DNA of 64,000 nt from JBBATK01 sp046297095 (GTDB taxonomy: Bacteria; Bacteroidota; Ignavibacteria; Kapaibacteriales; NICIL-2), in the NCBI GenBank assembly GCA_046297095.1, contig JBKCNS010000012.1, positions 1 through 64,000 of the forward strand, read 5' to 3'. Every line of letters begins with the position of its first letter. The first letter of the stretch is position 1. A model generated the notes under the pieces. That model did not search any database. It was not told the DNA's origin and worked only from the letters and a program-made list of their open reading frames with translations. This document shows positions 35,854 through 45,900 of this stretch, one piece after another. The position numbers and the translations under genes were made by a program.

Positions 35854-36882
35854 TCATTGCCGCAAAGCTCTTTGCCTGCGGTAGCGAGCCACATTCTTTG
35901 CATGGTCTGATCCTGTTACCGCAAAAGCATGCATGCCGCTTCCATCCCCCAAAGCACAGAAATACAGATAGGAATGTGATTCGGCATTGAGCACCGCTTC
36001 AATACTAGCCGCACCAGGCGAACAAATGGGCCCCGGCGGCAGGCCGGCATAACGATAGGTGTTGTACGGGTTATCAATCTCCAGATCTCTATACAAGAGC
36101 CGACGCGCCTCTCCGCCAAGCGCATACTGCACCGTGGGATCGGCAGCGAGTTTCATGCCCAAGCGCAACCGGTTCAGATACACTCCCGCAACTCGCGCCC
36201 GTTCGGAATTCACCGACGTCTCGCTTTCAACAATACTGGCCAGTGTCAACACCCGGTGCTTGCTCATGCTCTTACCCAGTGTGGAACTACTGTACAACTT
36301 CTCAAAACGAGTACTCCACATGCTGCGCTGCTCTCGTAGTAATCTATCCAGCACCTCGCCGGCAGGTTGATTGATATAGAAATCATAGGTGTCGGGCATC
36401 AGATACCCTTCCAGAGAATTCACGGGTACGTTATTGGCTTCGATCAACGAGTCGGCATACACAAGCCGCATAAAGTTCGCTGAATCTGAACCCAGCTTTG
36501 ATTGTATGATACTCGCAAAGCGCCGAGCGGAAATCCCTTCGGGAAAGGTTACCCGAACGGTAAGAACGCCATCGCCGAATACCATAGCACGAACCACGCT
36601 CCAATGGGTATCGCCGGGTGCAAAGCGATAGCTGCCTCGGTGCATGGGCTTTCGAGTAATTCTGGATATGGCCCCCAAAACACCGCGCATCACGGAGGGA
36701 TAGCGCACTATTCCCTCTCTACTCAGTATAGCGGTGACTCTCGATGCGGACGATGCCGTGGGAATGTATACTATCAGCGTTTCAGTGCTACGCACGGGAA
36801 GTTGTAGATACCATAAGAGCGCAACTCCGCTCACAAGAAGCAGGGCCACAACTATGCGCGTAATTCGAAGAAAGAGTTTCAT
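35854..36882 (-). CDS. mltG: Endolytic murein transglycosylase MltG (YceG-like)
   Basis: A 342-residue protein from the ATG at 36882, with an N-terminal anchor (about 5-25), a LysM-like region and the YceG domain. ASIVESETSVNSERARVAGV near residue 215 contains the catalytic Glu, and DPTVQYALGG and NPYNTYRYAGLPPGPICSPG are diagnostic. It cuts nascent glycan strands at the inner membrane and sets their length. It converges with the gldM-like gene and diverges from citrate synthase. Confidence 0.93.
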   Translation of the reverse strand: MKLFLRITRIVVALLLVSGVALLWYLQLPVRSTETLIVYIPTASSASRVTAILSREGIVRYPSVMRGVLGAISRITRKPMHRGSYRFAPGDTHWSVVRAMVFGDGVLTVRVTFPEGISARRFASIIQSKLGSDSANFMRLVYADSLIEANNVPVNSLEGYLMPDTYDFYINQPAGEVLDRLLREQRSMWSTRFEKLYSSSTLGKSMSKHRVLTLASIVESETSVNSERARVAGVYLNRLRLGMKLAADPTVQYALGGEARRLLYRDLEIDNPYNTYRYAGLPPGPICSPGAASIEAVLNAESHSYLYFCALGDGSGMHAFAVTGSDHAKNVARYRRQRALRQ

Positions 36883-37020
36883 ATCCAAAATTACCATCGT
36901 GATCAATCACAAGCAGCGTCTAAGCGCCCCGCAACATACCAGCCGTAGAACTTTGAGAACAATCTGCAAGAAACCTTCGATGTTTCGTTTTTTTACCTGC
37001 ATCGTTGCCACGGCTCTCTG

Positions 37021-37028
37021 TATTTTTG
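37021..37028 (+). promoter_or_regulatory. TATTTTTG promoter -7 element of the citrate synthase gene
   Basis: TATTTTTGC lies 55 bases before the ATG at 37084 and is identical to the elements before gyrA, valS and the porU-like gene. Confidence 0.5.
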
Positions 37029-37083
37029 CGACTGTCCTTCACAGACCCGACGTCAATCCCGATTCTCATCACAAAGGTGTTTT

Positions 37084-38358
37084 ATGGAGTTTCTTCAAAA
37101 CAAGATTCAAGAAATGTTACCCTCGCTTCGCGATACACGAAACGCGTTGCTGAAGGAAAAAGGTGAAGTTCAAATTGCTACCGTAACCGTGGAGCAGGTG
37201 TTGGGCGGCATGCGCGGCATTCCTTCGGTATTGTGCGATACCTCTTCGGTATCGGCAGACGAAGGCTTGCGTATTCGCAACATTCCCATCCTTGAACTCA
37301 CCGATACCACACCGGAAGAGATCTTCTTCCTGCTGGTTACCGGTTCGCGCCCGAATGATAGTGAAAAAGAACAACTTCGCACGCTGTTTAGTGCAAAGGC
37401 AGAGCTACCGAGCTATGTACTCGATACCTTAAAGTCCATGCACAAAGATGCTCACCCGATGGCAATGCTGTCGGCAGGTCTTCTTGCAATGGAACACGAG
37501 TCCGAGTTCCGCCGCGCCTATGATGCGGGTGCCACCAAAGATCAATTGTGGCAAGCAACATTGCAGGACAGCATCACGCTGCTTTCTCGCATTACTACTC
37601 TTGCAGCAACCATCTATCGCCTGAAGTTCCACGGCGGCAATCTTATTGCTCCCGATCCTTCCGCCGATTGGTCCACCAACTTTGCCAACATGCTTGGAGT
37701 GAACGATACTGAAGCGTGGAAAGATCTGGTACGCTTGTATTTGGTTCTTCACTCTGATCACGAAGGCGGTAACGTAAGCGCACTAACCGGCCTTACCGTG
37801 GGCTCCGCGCTGAGTGATGTGTACTATGCTGTGAGTGCAGGTTTAAACGGCCTTGCAGGTCCTTTGCACGGTTTGGCCAATCAAGAGGTTCTGGCGTTTA
37901 TCCGTGATGTGGTTGAGCACTTCAAGGGCGTTCCGGACAACGAAACACTCTCAGCGTATTGCTGGGATCGATTGAAGAGCGGTCGGGTGATCCCCGGATA
38001 TGGTCACGGCGTACTACGCTGCACCGATCCCCGCTTCACCGCATTCCATGATTTTGCCGAAAAGCACAACATGCAGAGCGACAGCATCGCATTGGTGCAG
38101 AAGTTCTTCCAAGTTGTACCCGGTATTCTAACTGAGCATGGTAAGGCAAAGAGCCCGTGGCCAAATGTCGATTCCATCAGCGGTTCCTTGCTGTACGATT
38201 TTGGTATGACGGAATTCTCGTTCTACACAGTAATGTTCGGCGTATCTCGGGCTATGGGAATCTGCTCTCAGATTCTTGTGCACCGTATGCTTGGATCGGC
38301 TATTACACGCCCCAAGTCGTTGACATTGAATCAACTCTCTGCTCTTGCAAACAAGTAA
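37084..38358 (+). CDS. gltA: Citrate synthase
   Basis: A 424-residue enzyme condensing acetyl-CoA and oxaloacetate to citrate. Conserved segments are LHSDHEGGNVSALTGLTVGS near residue 220 and GLAGPLHGLANQEVL near 260, with VIPGYGHGVLR near 305 holding catalytic His. The sequence resembles the eukaryote-like type I form rather than the Gram-negative allosteric type, as known in several FCB members. It stands alone, with a hairpin about 100 bases after the stop. Confidence 0.95.
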   Translation: MEFLQNKIQEMLPSLRDTRNALLKEKGEVQIATVTVEQVLGGMRGIPSVLCDTSSVSADEGLRIRNIPILELTDTTPEEIFFLLVTGSRPNDSEKEQLRTLFSAKAELPSYVLDTLKSMHKDAHPMAMLSAGLLAMEHESEFRRAYDAGATKDQLWQATLQDSITLLSRITTLAATIYRLKFHGGNLIAPDPSADWSTNFANMLGVNDTEAWKDLVRLYLVLHSDHEGGNVSALTGLTVGSALSDVYYAVSAGLNGLAGPLHGLANQEVLAFIRDVVEHFKGVPDNETLSAYCWDRLKSGRVIPGYGHGVLRCTDPRFTAFHDFAEKHNMQSDSIALVQKFFQVVPGILTEHGKAKSPWPNVDSISGSLLYDFGMTEFSFYTVMFGVSRAMGICSQILVHRMLGSAITRPKSLTLNQLSALANK

Positions 38359-38463
38359 GAACAGCGGGCATTCTGGTCTCAGGCCTCAGGCCATACGGCA
38401 GCGTCGACAATCGTTTAGAAACGAGATTTGAGGTCACAACGAGATTCTTCGTCACCATGATAA

Positions 38464-38506
38464 AAACAACAAAGGTCTGTCACAATGTGGCAGACCTTTG
38501 TTGTTT
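38464..38506. terminator. Long hairpin between convergent gltA and thiolase genes
   Basis: AAACAACAAAGGTCTG (38464-38479) and CAGACCTTTGTTGTTT (38491-38506) form a perfect 16-bp stem, extended inside by a U-G pair and CAC/GTG to a three-base AAT loop. Poly-T is interrupted on both sides, so it may be a bidirectional terminator or mRNA 3'-end stabiliser. Confidence 0.75.
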
Positions 38507-38648
38507 ACTACGTAGTTGTTTTCTTCTGTATGTGCGTTGCTATTCCGGCAAAGTGCACGCCGGATGCGCAGGATAAAGACGCTTTGGCGGTAATTCAGAG
38601 AATGATGCAGAGAACGACGCAGAGAATGACACCAAACAATGATGTTTC

Positions 38649-39851
38649 TTATACTCTCTCGAACACTGCCGCTAAACCCTGCCCCACACCTATACACAGC
38701 GATGCCACGCCGTAGCGCAGATTTTCGCGCTGCATGGACCGCGTAAGTGTACCGGTTAAACGAACTCCGCTCATGCCCAGAGGGTGACCAATAGCAATTG
38801 CTCCGCCAAACACATTTAAGCGCTCGTCGGGAATCTCCAGCTGTCGCTGACAGGTAAGCACTTGCGCAGCGAAGGCCTCGTTAATCTCAAAGCGATGTAT
38901 ATCATTAAGCGATAGTCCGGCTTTGCGAACCGCACCACGAATGGCTTCTACGGGACCTGCACCCATGATTCGCGGATCGATACCGGAGGCATGCCCGCTT
39001 ACATACCTTGCTACCGGTTTCAAGTTGAACCTCTTCACCATCTCCTCGTTGGCCAGTAGCAGCGCGCCGGCACCGTCGTTCAATGAAGATGAATTTCCCG
39101 CAGTAACGCTGCCGCCCTTGCGGAACGCGGGCTTCAGCGCAGCGAGAGCATCGAGTGAACTATCCGCACGCGGTTGCTCGTCCTTTGCTACAATCACATC
39201 ATCGCCACGTTTTCTGGGAATGCGCACGGCAACGATTTCATCATTGAATGTGCCGGCAGCTTGTGCTTGCACCGCGCGCGCGTGAGAACGCAATGCATAG
39301 GCATCCTGATCTTCTCTGCTGATCGTGAAACGCTCCGCTAAATTCTCTGCGGTCTCGCCCATAGACTCCAACGGAAACAACGTTTCTAAAGCCGGATTGG
39401 GAAAGCGCCAGCCCAACGCTGTGTCGTAGGCAACAAGGTTTCCAAACGCAGCAGCACCGCTCACATTTTTTGGCAATGCATAGGGCGCTCGAGACATAGA
39501 CTCCACTCCCCCCGCAATCACCATCGAACTTTCGCCGGAGAGAATTGCCCGCGCACCAAGGATTATGGCCTCCAGCGATGATGCACACAAACGATTCACG
39601 GTTACCGCAGGCACTGTTTGGGGAATGCCGGCCAGCAACGAGGCCATGCGAGCTACGTTACGATTATCCTCGCCCGCCTGATTGGCGCAGCCCATGATTA
39701 CATCGTCGAGCAGCGTAGCATCAATGCCGCTGCGCTCAACGCATTCCTTGAGAACGATCGCGGCAAGATCGTCGGGACGCACAGATGATAAAGCCCCACC
39801 GTATTTACCTACCGGAGTTCGTACAGGTTCGCAGAGAAATACTGAATGCAT
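38649..39851 (-). CDS. Acetyl-CoA acetyltransferase / 3-oxoacyl-CoA thiolase
   Basis: A 400-residue thiolase. The nucleophilic Cys is in VNRLCASSLEAI near residue 88, the catalytic His in GGAIAIGHPLGMSG near 353, and the second Cys in ASLCIGVGQG near 383. It either condenses two acetyl-CoA or cleaves 3-ketoacyl-CoA; the MHSVFLCEPVRTPVGKYGG start and length resemble the PcaF/beta-ketoadipyl group as much as AtoB. No beta-oxidation partner is adjacent, so substrate cannot be fixed. Confidence 0.88.
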   Translation of the reverse strand: MHSVFLCEPVRTPVGKYGGALSSVRPDDLAAIVLKECVERSGIDATLLDDVIMGCANQAGEDNRNVARMASLLAGIPQTVPAVTVNRLCASSLEAIILGARAILSGESSMVIAGGVESMSRAPYALPKNVSGAAAFGNLVAYDTALGWRFPNPALETLFPLESMGETAENLAERFTISREDQDAYALRSHARAVQAQAAGTFNDEIVAVRIPRKRGDDVIVAKDEQPRADSSLDALAALKPAFRKGGSVTAGNSSSLNDGAGALLLANEEMVKRFNLKPVARYVSGHASGIDPRIMGAGPVEAIRGAVRKAGLSLNDIHRFEINEAFAAQVLTCQRQLEIPDERLNVFGGAIAIGHPLGMSGVRLTGTLTRSMQRENLRYGVASLCIGVGQGLAAVFERV

Positions 39852-39906
39852 AATGGTTGTGGCGTAATTGATGTTGGAAACGTGTTGACGTCGCGCGTCT
39901 CTTCAG

Positions 39907-39942
39907 CGTGTAATGAGTGTTGTGCGTGTAATGAGTGTTGTG
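39907..39942. repeat. Direct tandem repeat, 18-bp unit x2
   Basis: CGTGTAATGAGTGTTGTG occurs twice in tandem and is followed by AATGTTGTG. It lies between valS and the thiolase gene and is noncoding; probably recent slippage. Confidence 0.75.
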
Positions 39943-39965
39943 AATGTTGTGAATGCAGACCGGGA

Positions 39966-42734
39966 TTACAGTGACTCCAGCGCCGACAGCGCTGCATCCA
40001 CTGCTGCCAAGCCTTCCAGAGCGGTCTGCAATTTCTTGCGCTCGTTAGCCACCACATCCTCCGGAGCACCTGCCACAAATCTCTCGTTGCCGAGTTTGCC
40101 TTGCGCGCCGCGCTGAAGGTTCTCCAAACGCTCGCGCTCTTTGGTTAATCGCTCACGCTCTTTTGCTACATCGATAGTCGTGGTTGCCTGCAGATAAATA
40201 TCTACCGTTCTCACGCGCGAAGTACGAGCACCCGCAGGAGCATCGGCAGCAACAATCACCCGCGGTAATTCATTGCGCGTCAGCGCAGCAATGATAGAAC
40301 CTGCGTTGCGGAAAAACTCTTCGTCGTTTGTAGTACACACAAGGCTCAAGGGCGCAGCTTCACTGGGCTTCATGCCGCTCTGGCTTTTGAGCATGCGAAT
40401 CTCTTCCACCACAAGTTGCAGAAGTTCGAAGCGCTCTTCCTGAACTCGATCAATCAAGCTCTGCTTGCATTCCGGCAGGCGTGATGTGGCTAAGAATTCA
40501 GCATCACCACGCAGTGCGGTAACGTGCCAAATCTCTTCAGTGATAAAGGGCATCACCGGGTGCAGCAATGCCAAGGCGCCTTCGAATACCGACAGCGCAA
40601 ATCTCATGAGCTCGGCCCGCTCTTCGTTACCGGCCGATTGCTGGAACTGCACCTTCATGATCTCTACATACCAATCGCAGAAGTCTTTCCAGATGAAGTC
40701 GTACACTGCTCGCGTGTACTCGGTAATCTTGTAGGCATCAAGATTCTCGTGCACCAGCTGAATAGTGGTGTGGAATCTGGACAGTATCCATCGGTCTGCT
40801 TGTGTGAGTTCTCGTGTAGCACCGGCAGAGTGATTACTGCCTTGATTGTTTGCTTGCTGAGCTTCACCCTCTTGCATCCCTGCCTCACCAAACTCCATCC
40901 CTGCTTCACCGGCCTTCATCATCAGAAAGCGTGCCGCGTTCCAAATCTTATTGGCGAAGTTTCTGCCGAACTCCATTTGCGGAGCATCGGCATGGCCGTT
41001 GTCGTCCACCACAGCCACTTTAACATCCGAGCCCAATGGCGCCAGATACAACGTGGTATAGCGCACGGCATCAGCTCCGTATTTGGAGAACAGGAACAAG
41101 GGATCGGGTGAATTCCCCAGCGACTTGGACATTTTTCGCCCGTCGCCGTCGCGAATAATGCTCGTAAAGTAAACGTCTTTGAACGGTACTGTTTTCTTGA
41201 AGTACAGCGACGCCATGATCATCCGCGCCACCCAGAAGAAAATGATATCCGGACCGGTCACAAGAAGATCTGTGGGCAGATAGGTTCGCAGCAGCGCGTT
41301 GTCCTCGGTGGTACCATCCTCCAACCATTGCATGGTGGTGAGCATCCACAGCCACGAGGAGAACCAGGTATCAAGCGAATCTTCATCCTGCGTAAGTGCA
41401 ACAGACGAATCAAAACCAAGAATGGCGCGAGCTTCATCGGCAGAGCGTGCGGCCGCCATACGCCCATCAGGAGCATAATACACCGGGATACGGTGTCCCC
41501 ACCAAAGCTGACGGGAGATACACCAATCGCGAATGTTCAGCATCCAGTGTTCGTATGTTTTAATCCAATGCTCGGGATGAAACGACACAGCTCCCGATTG
41601 CACAGCGTGCAATGCCGGCTCGGCTAGCGGCTTCATGCGAACAAACCACTGATCACTATAGAAGGGCTCAACCACCTCACCGCCGCGCTCGCTTACACCC
41701 ACCATGTGGGTGTATGGATCTGCTTTGATCACCAGCCCTGCATCACGCAAATCCTGAATTATCTTTTTGCGCGCATCAAAGCGGTCCATACCTACATAAG
41801 CCCCTGCGTGCGAGTTCAGGCGGGCATCGGCATCGATGGTAGCAACTACGTCCAGGTTGTGCCGCTTACCCACTTCGAAGTCGTTGATGTCGTGTGCGGG
41901 AGTAATCTTCAAACATCCGGTACCGAAGTCTTTTTCTACATAGTCGTCGGCAATTACCGGCACGTAGCGATCCGTAAGAGGCACTCGTACTCGCTTGCCT
42001 ACCACGCTCGTATAGCGCTCATCCAGTGGGTGCACTGCTACGGCCACATCTCCGAAAATTGTTTCCGGACGCACGGTGGCTACCGGCATGTGGCCGCTTC
42101 CATCTTCAAATTCATAGCGAAGCGTTACCATTGTGTCCTGCATTTCCTTCATGATCACTTCTTCGTCGGACAACGCAGAGCGCATGGCAGGAGACCAATT
42201 AATTATTCCTTTGCCGCGATATATCAAGCCATCGTTATAGAGGCGTATGAAGGTTTCCGTAACGGCGTGCGACGCGCTGTCGTCCATGGTAAACAGCGTG
42301 CGGTTCCAATCGCAGGAGTTTCCAAGTGAGCGCAACTGCTTCAGAATGATACCGCCGTATTTTTCCTTCCATTCCATCACGCGCTCCACAAACTTCTCTC
42401 GGCCAAGATCGTGACGTGTGATGCCTTCGGTTTCCCGAAGCATGCCTTCTACCTTGCTTTGTGTTGCAATACCGGCGTGATCCAATCCGGGGAACCATGC
42501 AGCTTGATATCCGCACATGCGCTTGTAGCGAATGTATAAGTCTTGAATGCTGTGATTCAGCACGTGCCCCATGGTGAGCATTCCCGTAACGTTTGGCGGC
42601 GGCATCAGAATGGAATAGGGCTGCTTACCCTGCGGAAGTTCGTCGGGAATAGCAAACACTTGGGAGTTCATCCAACGGTCGTACCAATGATGCTCTACGG
42701 ATTCGGGAGTATAATGCTTGGCAAGTTCCTGCAT
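39966..42734 (-). CDS. valS: Valyl-tRNA synthetase
   Basis: A 922-residue class I aminoacyl-tRNA synthetase that attaches valine to tRNA-Val and edits threonine. PPPNVTGMLTMGHVLNHSIQ near residue 47 holds the HIGH-type motif, and GRKMSKSLGNSPDPL near 540 the KMSKS loop. The C-terminal coiled coil (AKERERLTKERERLENLQRG) is typical of ValS. Around residues 605-632 is a Gly/Glu/Ala-rich insertion built from short DNA repeats (GEAGMEFGEAGMQEGEAQQ), just before the anticodon-binding domain. Confidence 0.96.
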   Translation of the reverse strand: MQELAKHYTPESVEHHWYDRWMNSQVFAIPDELPQGKQPYSILMPPPNVTGMLTMGHVLNHSIQDLYIRYKRMCGYQAAWFPGLDHAGIATQSKVEGMLRETEGITRHDLGREKFVERVMEWKEKYGGIILKQLRSLGNSCDWNRTLFTMDDSASHAVTETFIRLYNDGLIYRGKGIINWSPAMRSALSDEEVIMKEMQDTMVTLRYEFEDGSGHMPVATVRPETIFGDVAVAVHPLDERYTSVVGKRVRVPLTDRYVPVIADDYVEKDFGTGCLKITPAHDINDFEVGKRHNLDVVATIDADARLNSHAGAYVGMDRFDARKKIIQDLRDAGLVIKADPYTHMVGVSERGGEVVEPFYSDQWFVRMKPLAEPALHAVQSGAVSFHPEHWIKTYEHWMLNIRDWCISRQLWWGHRIPVYYAPDGRMAAARSADEARAILGFDSSVALTQDEDSLDTWFSSWLWMLTTMQWLEDGTTEDNALLRTYLPTDLLVTGPDIIFFWVARMIMASLYFKKTVPFKDVYFTSIIRDGDGRKMSKSLGNSPDPLFLFSKYGADAVRYTTLYLAPLGSDVKVAVVDDNGHADAPQMEFGRNFANKIWNAARFLMMKAGEAGMEFGEAGMQEGEAQQANNQGSNHSAGATRELTQADRWILSRFHTTIQLVHENLDAYKITEYTRAVYDFIWKDFCDWYVEIMKVQFQQSAGNEERAELMRFALSVFEGALALLHPVMPFITEEIWHVTALRGDAEFLATSRLPECKQSLIDRVQEERFELLQLVVEEIRMLKSQSGMKPSEAAPLSLVCTTNDEEFFRNAGSIIAALTRNELPRVIVAADAPAGARTSRVRTVDIYLQATTTIDVAKERERLTKERERLENLQRGAQGKLGNERFVAGAPEDVVANERKKLQTALEGLAAVDAALSALESL

Positions 42735-42768
42735 GTGAATTCAAGAATAAGGGCGGAAAACAATAGTG

Positions 42769-42776
42769 CAAAAATA
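42769..42776 (-). promoter_or_regulatory. TATTTTTG promoter -7 element of valS
   Basis: On the minus strand TATTTTTGC ends 34 bases before the valS ATG at 42734, nearly the same distance as in gyrA. Confidence 0.5.
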
Positions 42777-42912
42777 GAGAAAAGGCCGCGGTGAGGCAGA
42801 GCTTAGGCGGGCTGCGCGCGAATTCTTCCGTCAGTGTGGTATAGTTGTGGTCGCGCACTGTCCGGTTGCGGTCGCGTTACTGCGGCAGTACCGGAATATT
42901 GACCTTGCCATT

Positions 42913-45900
42913 CTATCGCACAAGAATCAACACACCGGTGCGCATATCCAAGTTGACATCTTCTCCGGTGAACAGGCGGTAGTAGTAACACCCCTGCATC
43001 AGAAGATTCCCCATGTCGTCCCTATCGTCCACAATAATGGTGTTCGAGCCCAGTCTGGCAAGCATGCGATAGCTACGCACAATATTGCCGCGCAGATCGT
43101 ACATCTGCAACTGAACTGTTTGATTCAGCACCGGACTGCGCAGATCAAAACGCACAGCAGCAGTTTGTGTGAAGGGATTGGGGAACACAACAACGCTGTC
43201 GGTGGCTACATCACGGTTCACCTGCACACTCACGTTGCGCACGCTTTCGTTACCAAAGTAATCCCGCGCGCGTATTCGTATAGTATTCGTTCCATACTCC
43301 AGCTGCGGGCTGAAGGTAATGGCCTCTTGTGCCTGTGCAGGAGCCCACGGCACGGTTCGGAGTTCTTCGAGCTTACGATATGAATACAATGCATCCGCTG
43401 CAGTGTCTATGGGCACAAGATTCACTCTGGCAGTAAGCCCGGCTGCATTGTCCATGATTAACCGCGAATTGTCTGTGGTGTACGCCCATACCAAGGGCTT
43501 ACGCGATACCCACATGCCGTCAGTTGCCGGCAGACTGTCGATAAACACTGATATGTATGGAGCTTGTTCGTCGTTACTGATACGCAACTCAGACCGAGCC
43601 GAATTGTTAAAGCGGTACAATTCCGGAAACACATTATCAGGATCTATGGTAAAACTGCAAACAGTGCGCGCGGCATAACTGAGCGTCGACGATGTATCAC
43701 GCAGAGAGTATTCCGTGTCCACCGACGGTTGTGACACCAGCAGAGAAAGTGATCTGCCGTTGTCGGTGCCCTCGGCGGTGCGAATATTTATGGCAACACT
43801 GATTGAATCGCTTTCGGCACGCGGCGAAATTCTTGTGAATGATCCACCCATCATTACCGTGTCTCCACGAAGGGTGGAGTCCGGAGTAACGACAAAGCTG
43901 CCCGGAACAACGGCAAATTCCGGCAACGGATCCATTTCGAATTCAACTCCACTGCACGCAGCATCCGCAGACAATCCCGTTCTTATGAGGTGTATGTGCG
44001 CCCGCAGGTATGGGTATTCTGTGCTGCGAATGGAATCGAGCGAGAGCCTCACTCCTTCTGCCTTCATCAACGTATCCGGAGTGGAGTAGGGTGTTCGGTA
44101 TCCAAGAATTCGCACATCTACACGCACAGCCGAATCCGGGAACAAGCCCTGAGCGCTAAAAGCACGCCAACGTTTAGCGGGGCCGAAGATAGGCGTAGTG
44201 ATCGACGCCTCGGGCGGTGAGATTCGCAGGTACCCCTCTATAGTTACCGTATCACTTTGACTGTATGCCCCCGATGAATCCGTGTTGACCATCTCGTGAA
44301 CAGTAAATGACGATGTATCTCGAGCAGCGGCAAAAGCAAAGGAGCGGGGATCTTGAAGCAGGTTGTAGCTGCGGCTGCCCAGAGCCTTCAAATGCATTTT
44401 AAACGTGTCAAGGTCACGGGCCACGAAGGCAGTACCATACGAACCTCCGCAAAGTGCCATGAGCACGTAATCGCTATCGGAAACGGCGGTGCGAAGAAAA
44501 CGATTGAGCGTTCGTCCTGAACCGTTGAAACAGTTATCGCAGGTATCCAGATCGGCATAGGTGTCGAAGTTGCGCACAGCTGTTACCGCACCGGTATAGC
44601 GATTCACAGTGCGCACATTCACGCCGCGCTGATACATGTTATCGCCATAGGTAACATTGTTGATACGAATCTGATAGCCTTGAACAATATCGAATCGAAG
44701 CACTCCCAAACTATCGTAATACAAATGCCCAACGGTAGACTGCACGCGATACGGTATAAAGTTGTTCATTACCCACGAACCGTTTTTATCGGCTGTATCG
44801 CGGCGCAATCCGGTAATAGTAAACAACGACTCATCATCTTGAATCGTCGAGGCAAGACGCACTGAGGACGATACCGAATCGCGCACATAGAAAGGAACCA
44901 CGAGCCAGGCACTAGTATCTCCGCTTTCCTTGTTTCGCGAACGTGCCGCGAACTCAAGTTTCGACCCACTTTTCAGCCGCACATCGGGACGCCATTCTAC
45001 ATGAGTTGAGGTACGCTGCACATCAAGGGAGCTGCCGAAGTCCACCTTGTGTAGCACCTCGTTTTTACTCCGCAGTTCTAATTGAACATCGTCTCCCATT
45101 CGCTGAGGCGACGAAAACAAGAAACGAAATACCGGCGCCGATGCCGACACATCCCAGCCCGCAAGCGGCTCAAGGGCAAGCGGTCGGGGCGAGTACACTC
45201 GGAACGTGAACTCAACAGCACTGTCCTGAATGAAAACTCTACCCAGCGTATTCAACGGATCTATTTCAATGCGAAGTCGATGATCTCCCGCGATGCTCCG
45301 CGTGCTTAACGCCACTCGTATATCGTTCTCGTTACACAATGAGGGTATCACTGTCCACAGTGTATCGGTAAGATTATCTATGCGGCGAATAATGGCCACC
45401 GGTACAGCGGTATCTGCCGAAACACCGGCATTAAAAATCCTCATGGATACGTAGGCGGAGTCTTTGTCTTCGGTTACAAACTCCGACCCTTCCTGGTCTT
45501 CCACCCGAACAGATCCGCGCAGCACCACAGGGCGTACAATAGTATCAAAAGGTAGCCGGGTTAGAGGATCACCAAGCAAACAACATTGATAAAAAACACC
45601 ACGATACACACTGGACCCGGAGAACTGTCCCAGGTTCGCTTCGGCGCGGGTGAAAACCTCGCCAAGAGTACGCGCCTTACCTTGGGCCATTTCGGTAAAC
45701 ATCACGATCATCAAGAGTTGCTGCACCATGGGAACTCCGTAGCCGGTGGAGCCCATCACTGCTATCGCTCCTCGACGGTACGCATGCAAAAAGTTCTCAT
45801 TGATCGAGGTAACATCCCGCTCGGCGAAGGCTGCATTCTGGCATGCAACGGCGCTAAGAATATAGGGACGATCGATATTATTGGATGAGGTTGTATCCCA

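Noticed and set aside
36886..36893. TAATTTTG -7-like element before mltG
   Set aside because: It ends only three bases before the ATG, so transcription would start inside the gene unless a later start is used.
38485..38715. 76-codon frame with a signal-like N-terminus
   Set aside because: It begins inside the long hairpin and overlaps the 3' end of the thiolase gene.
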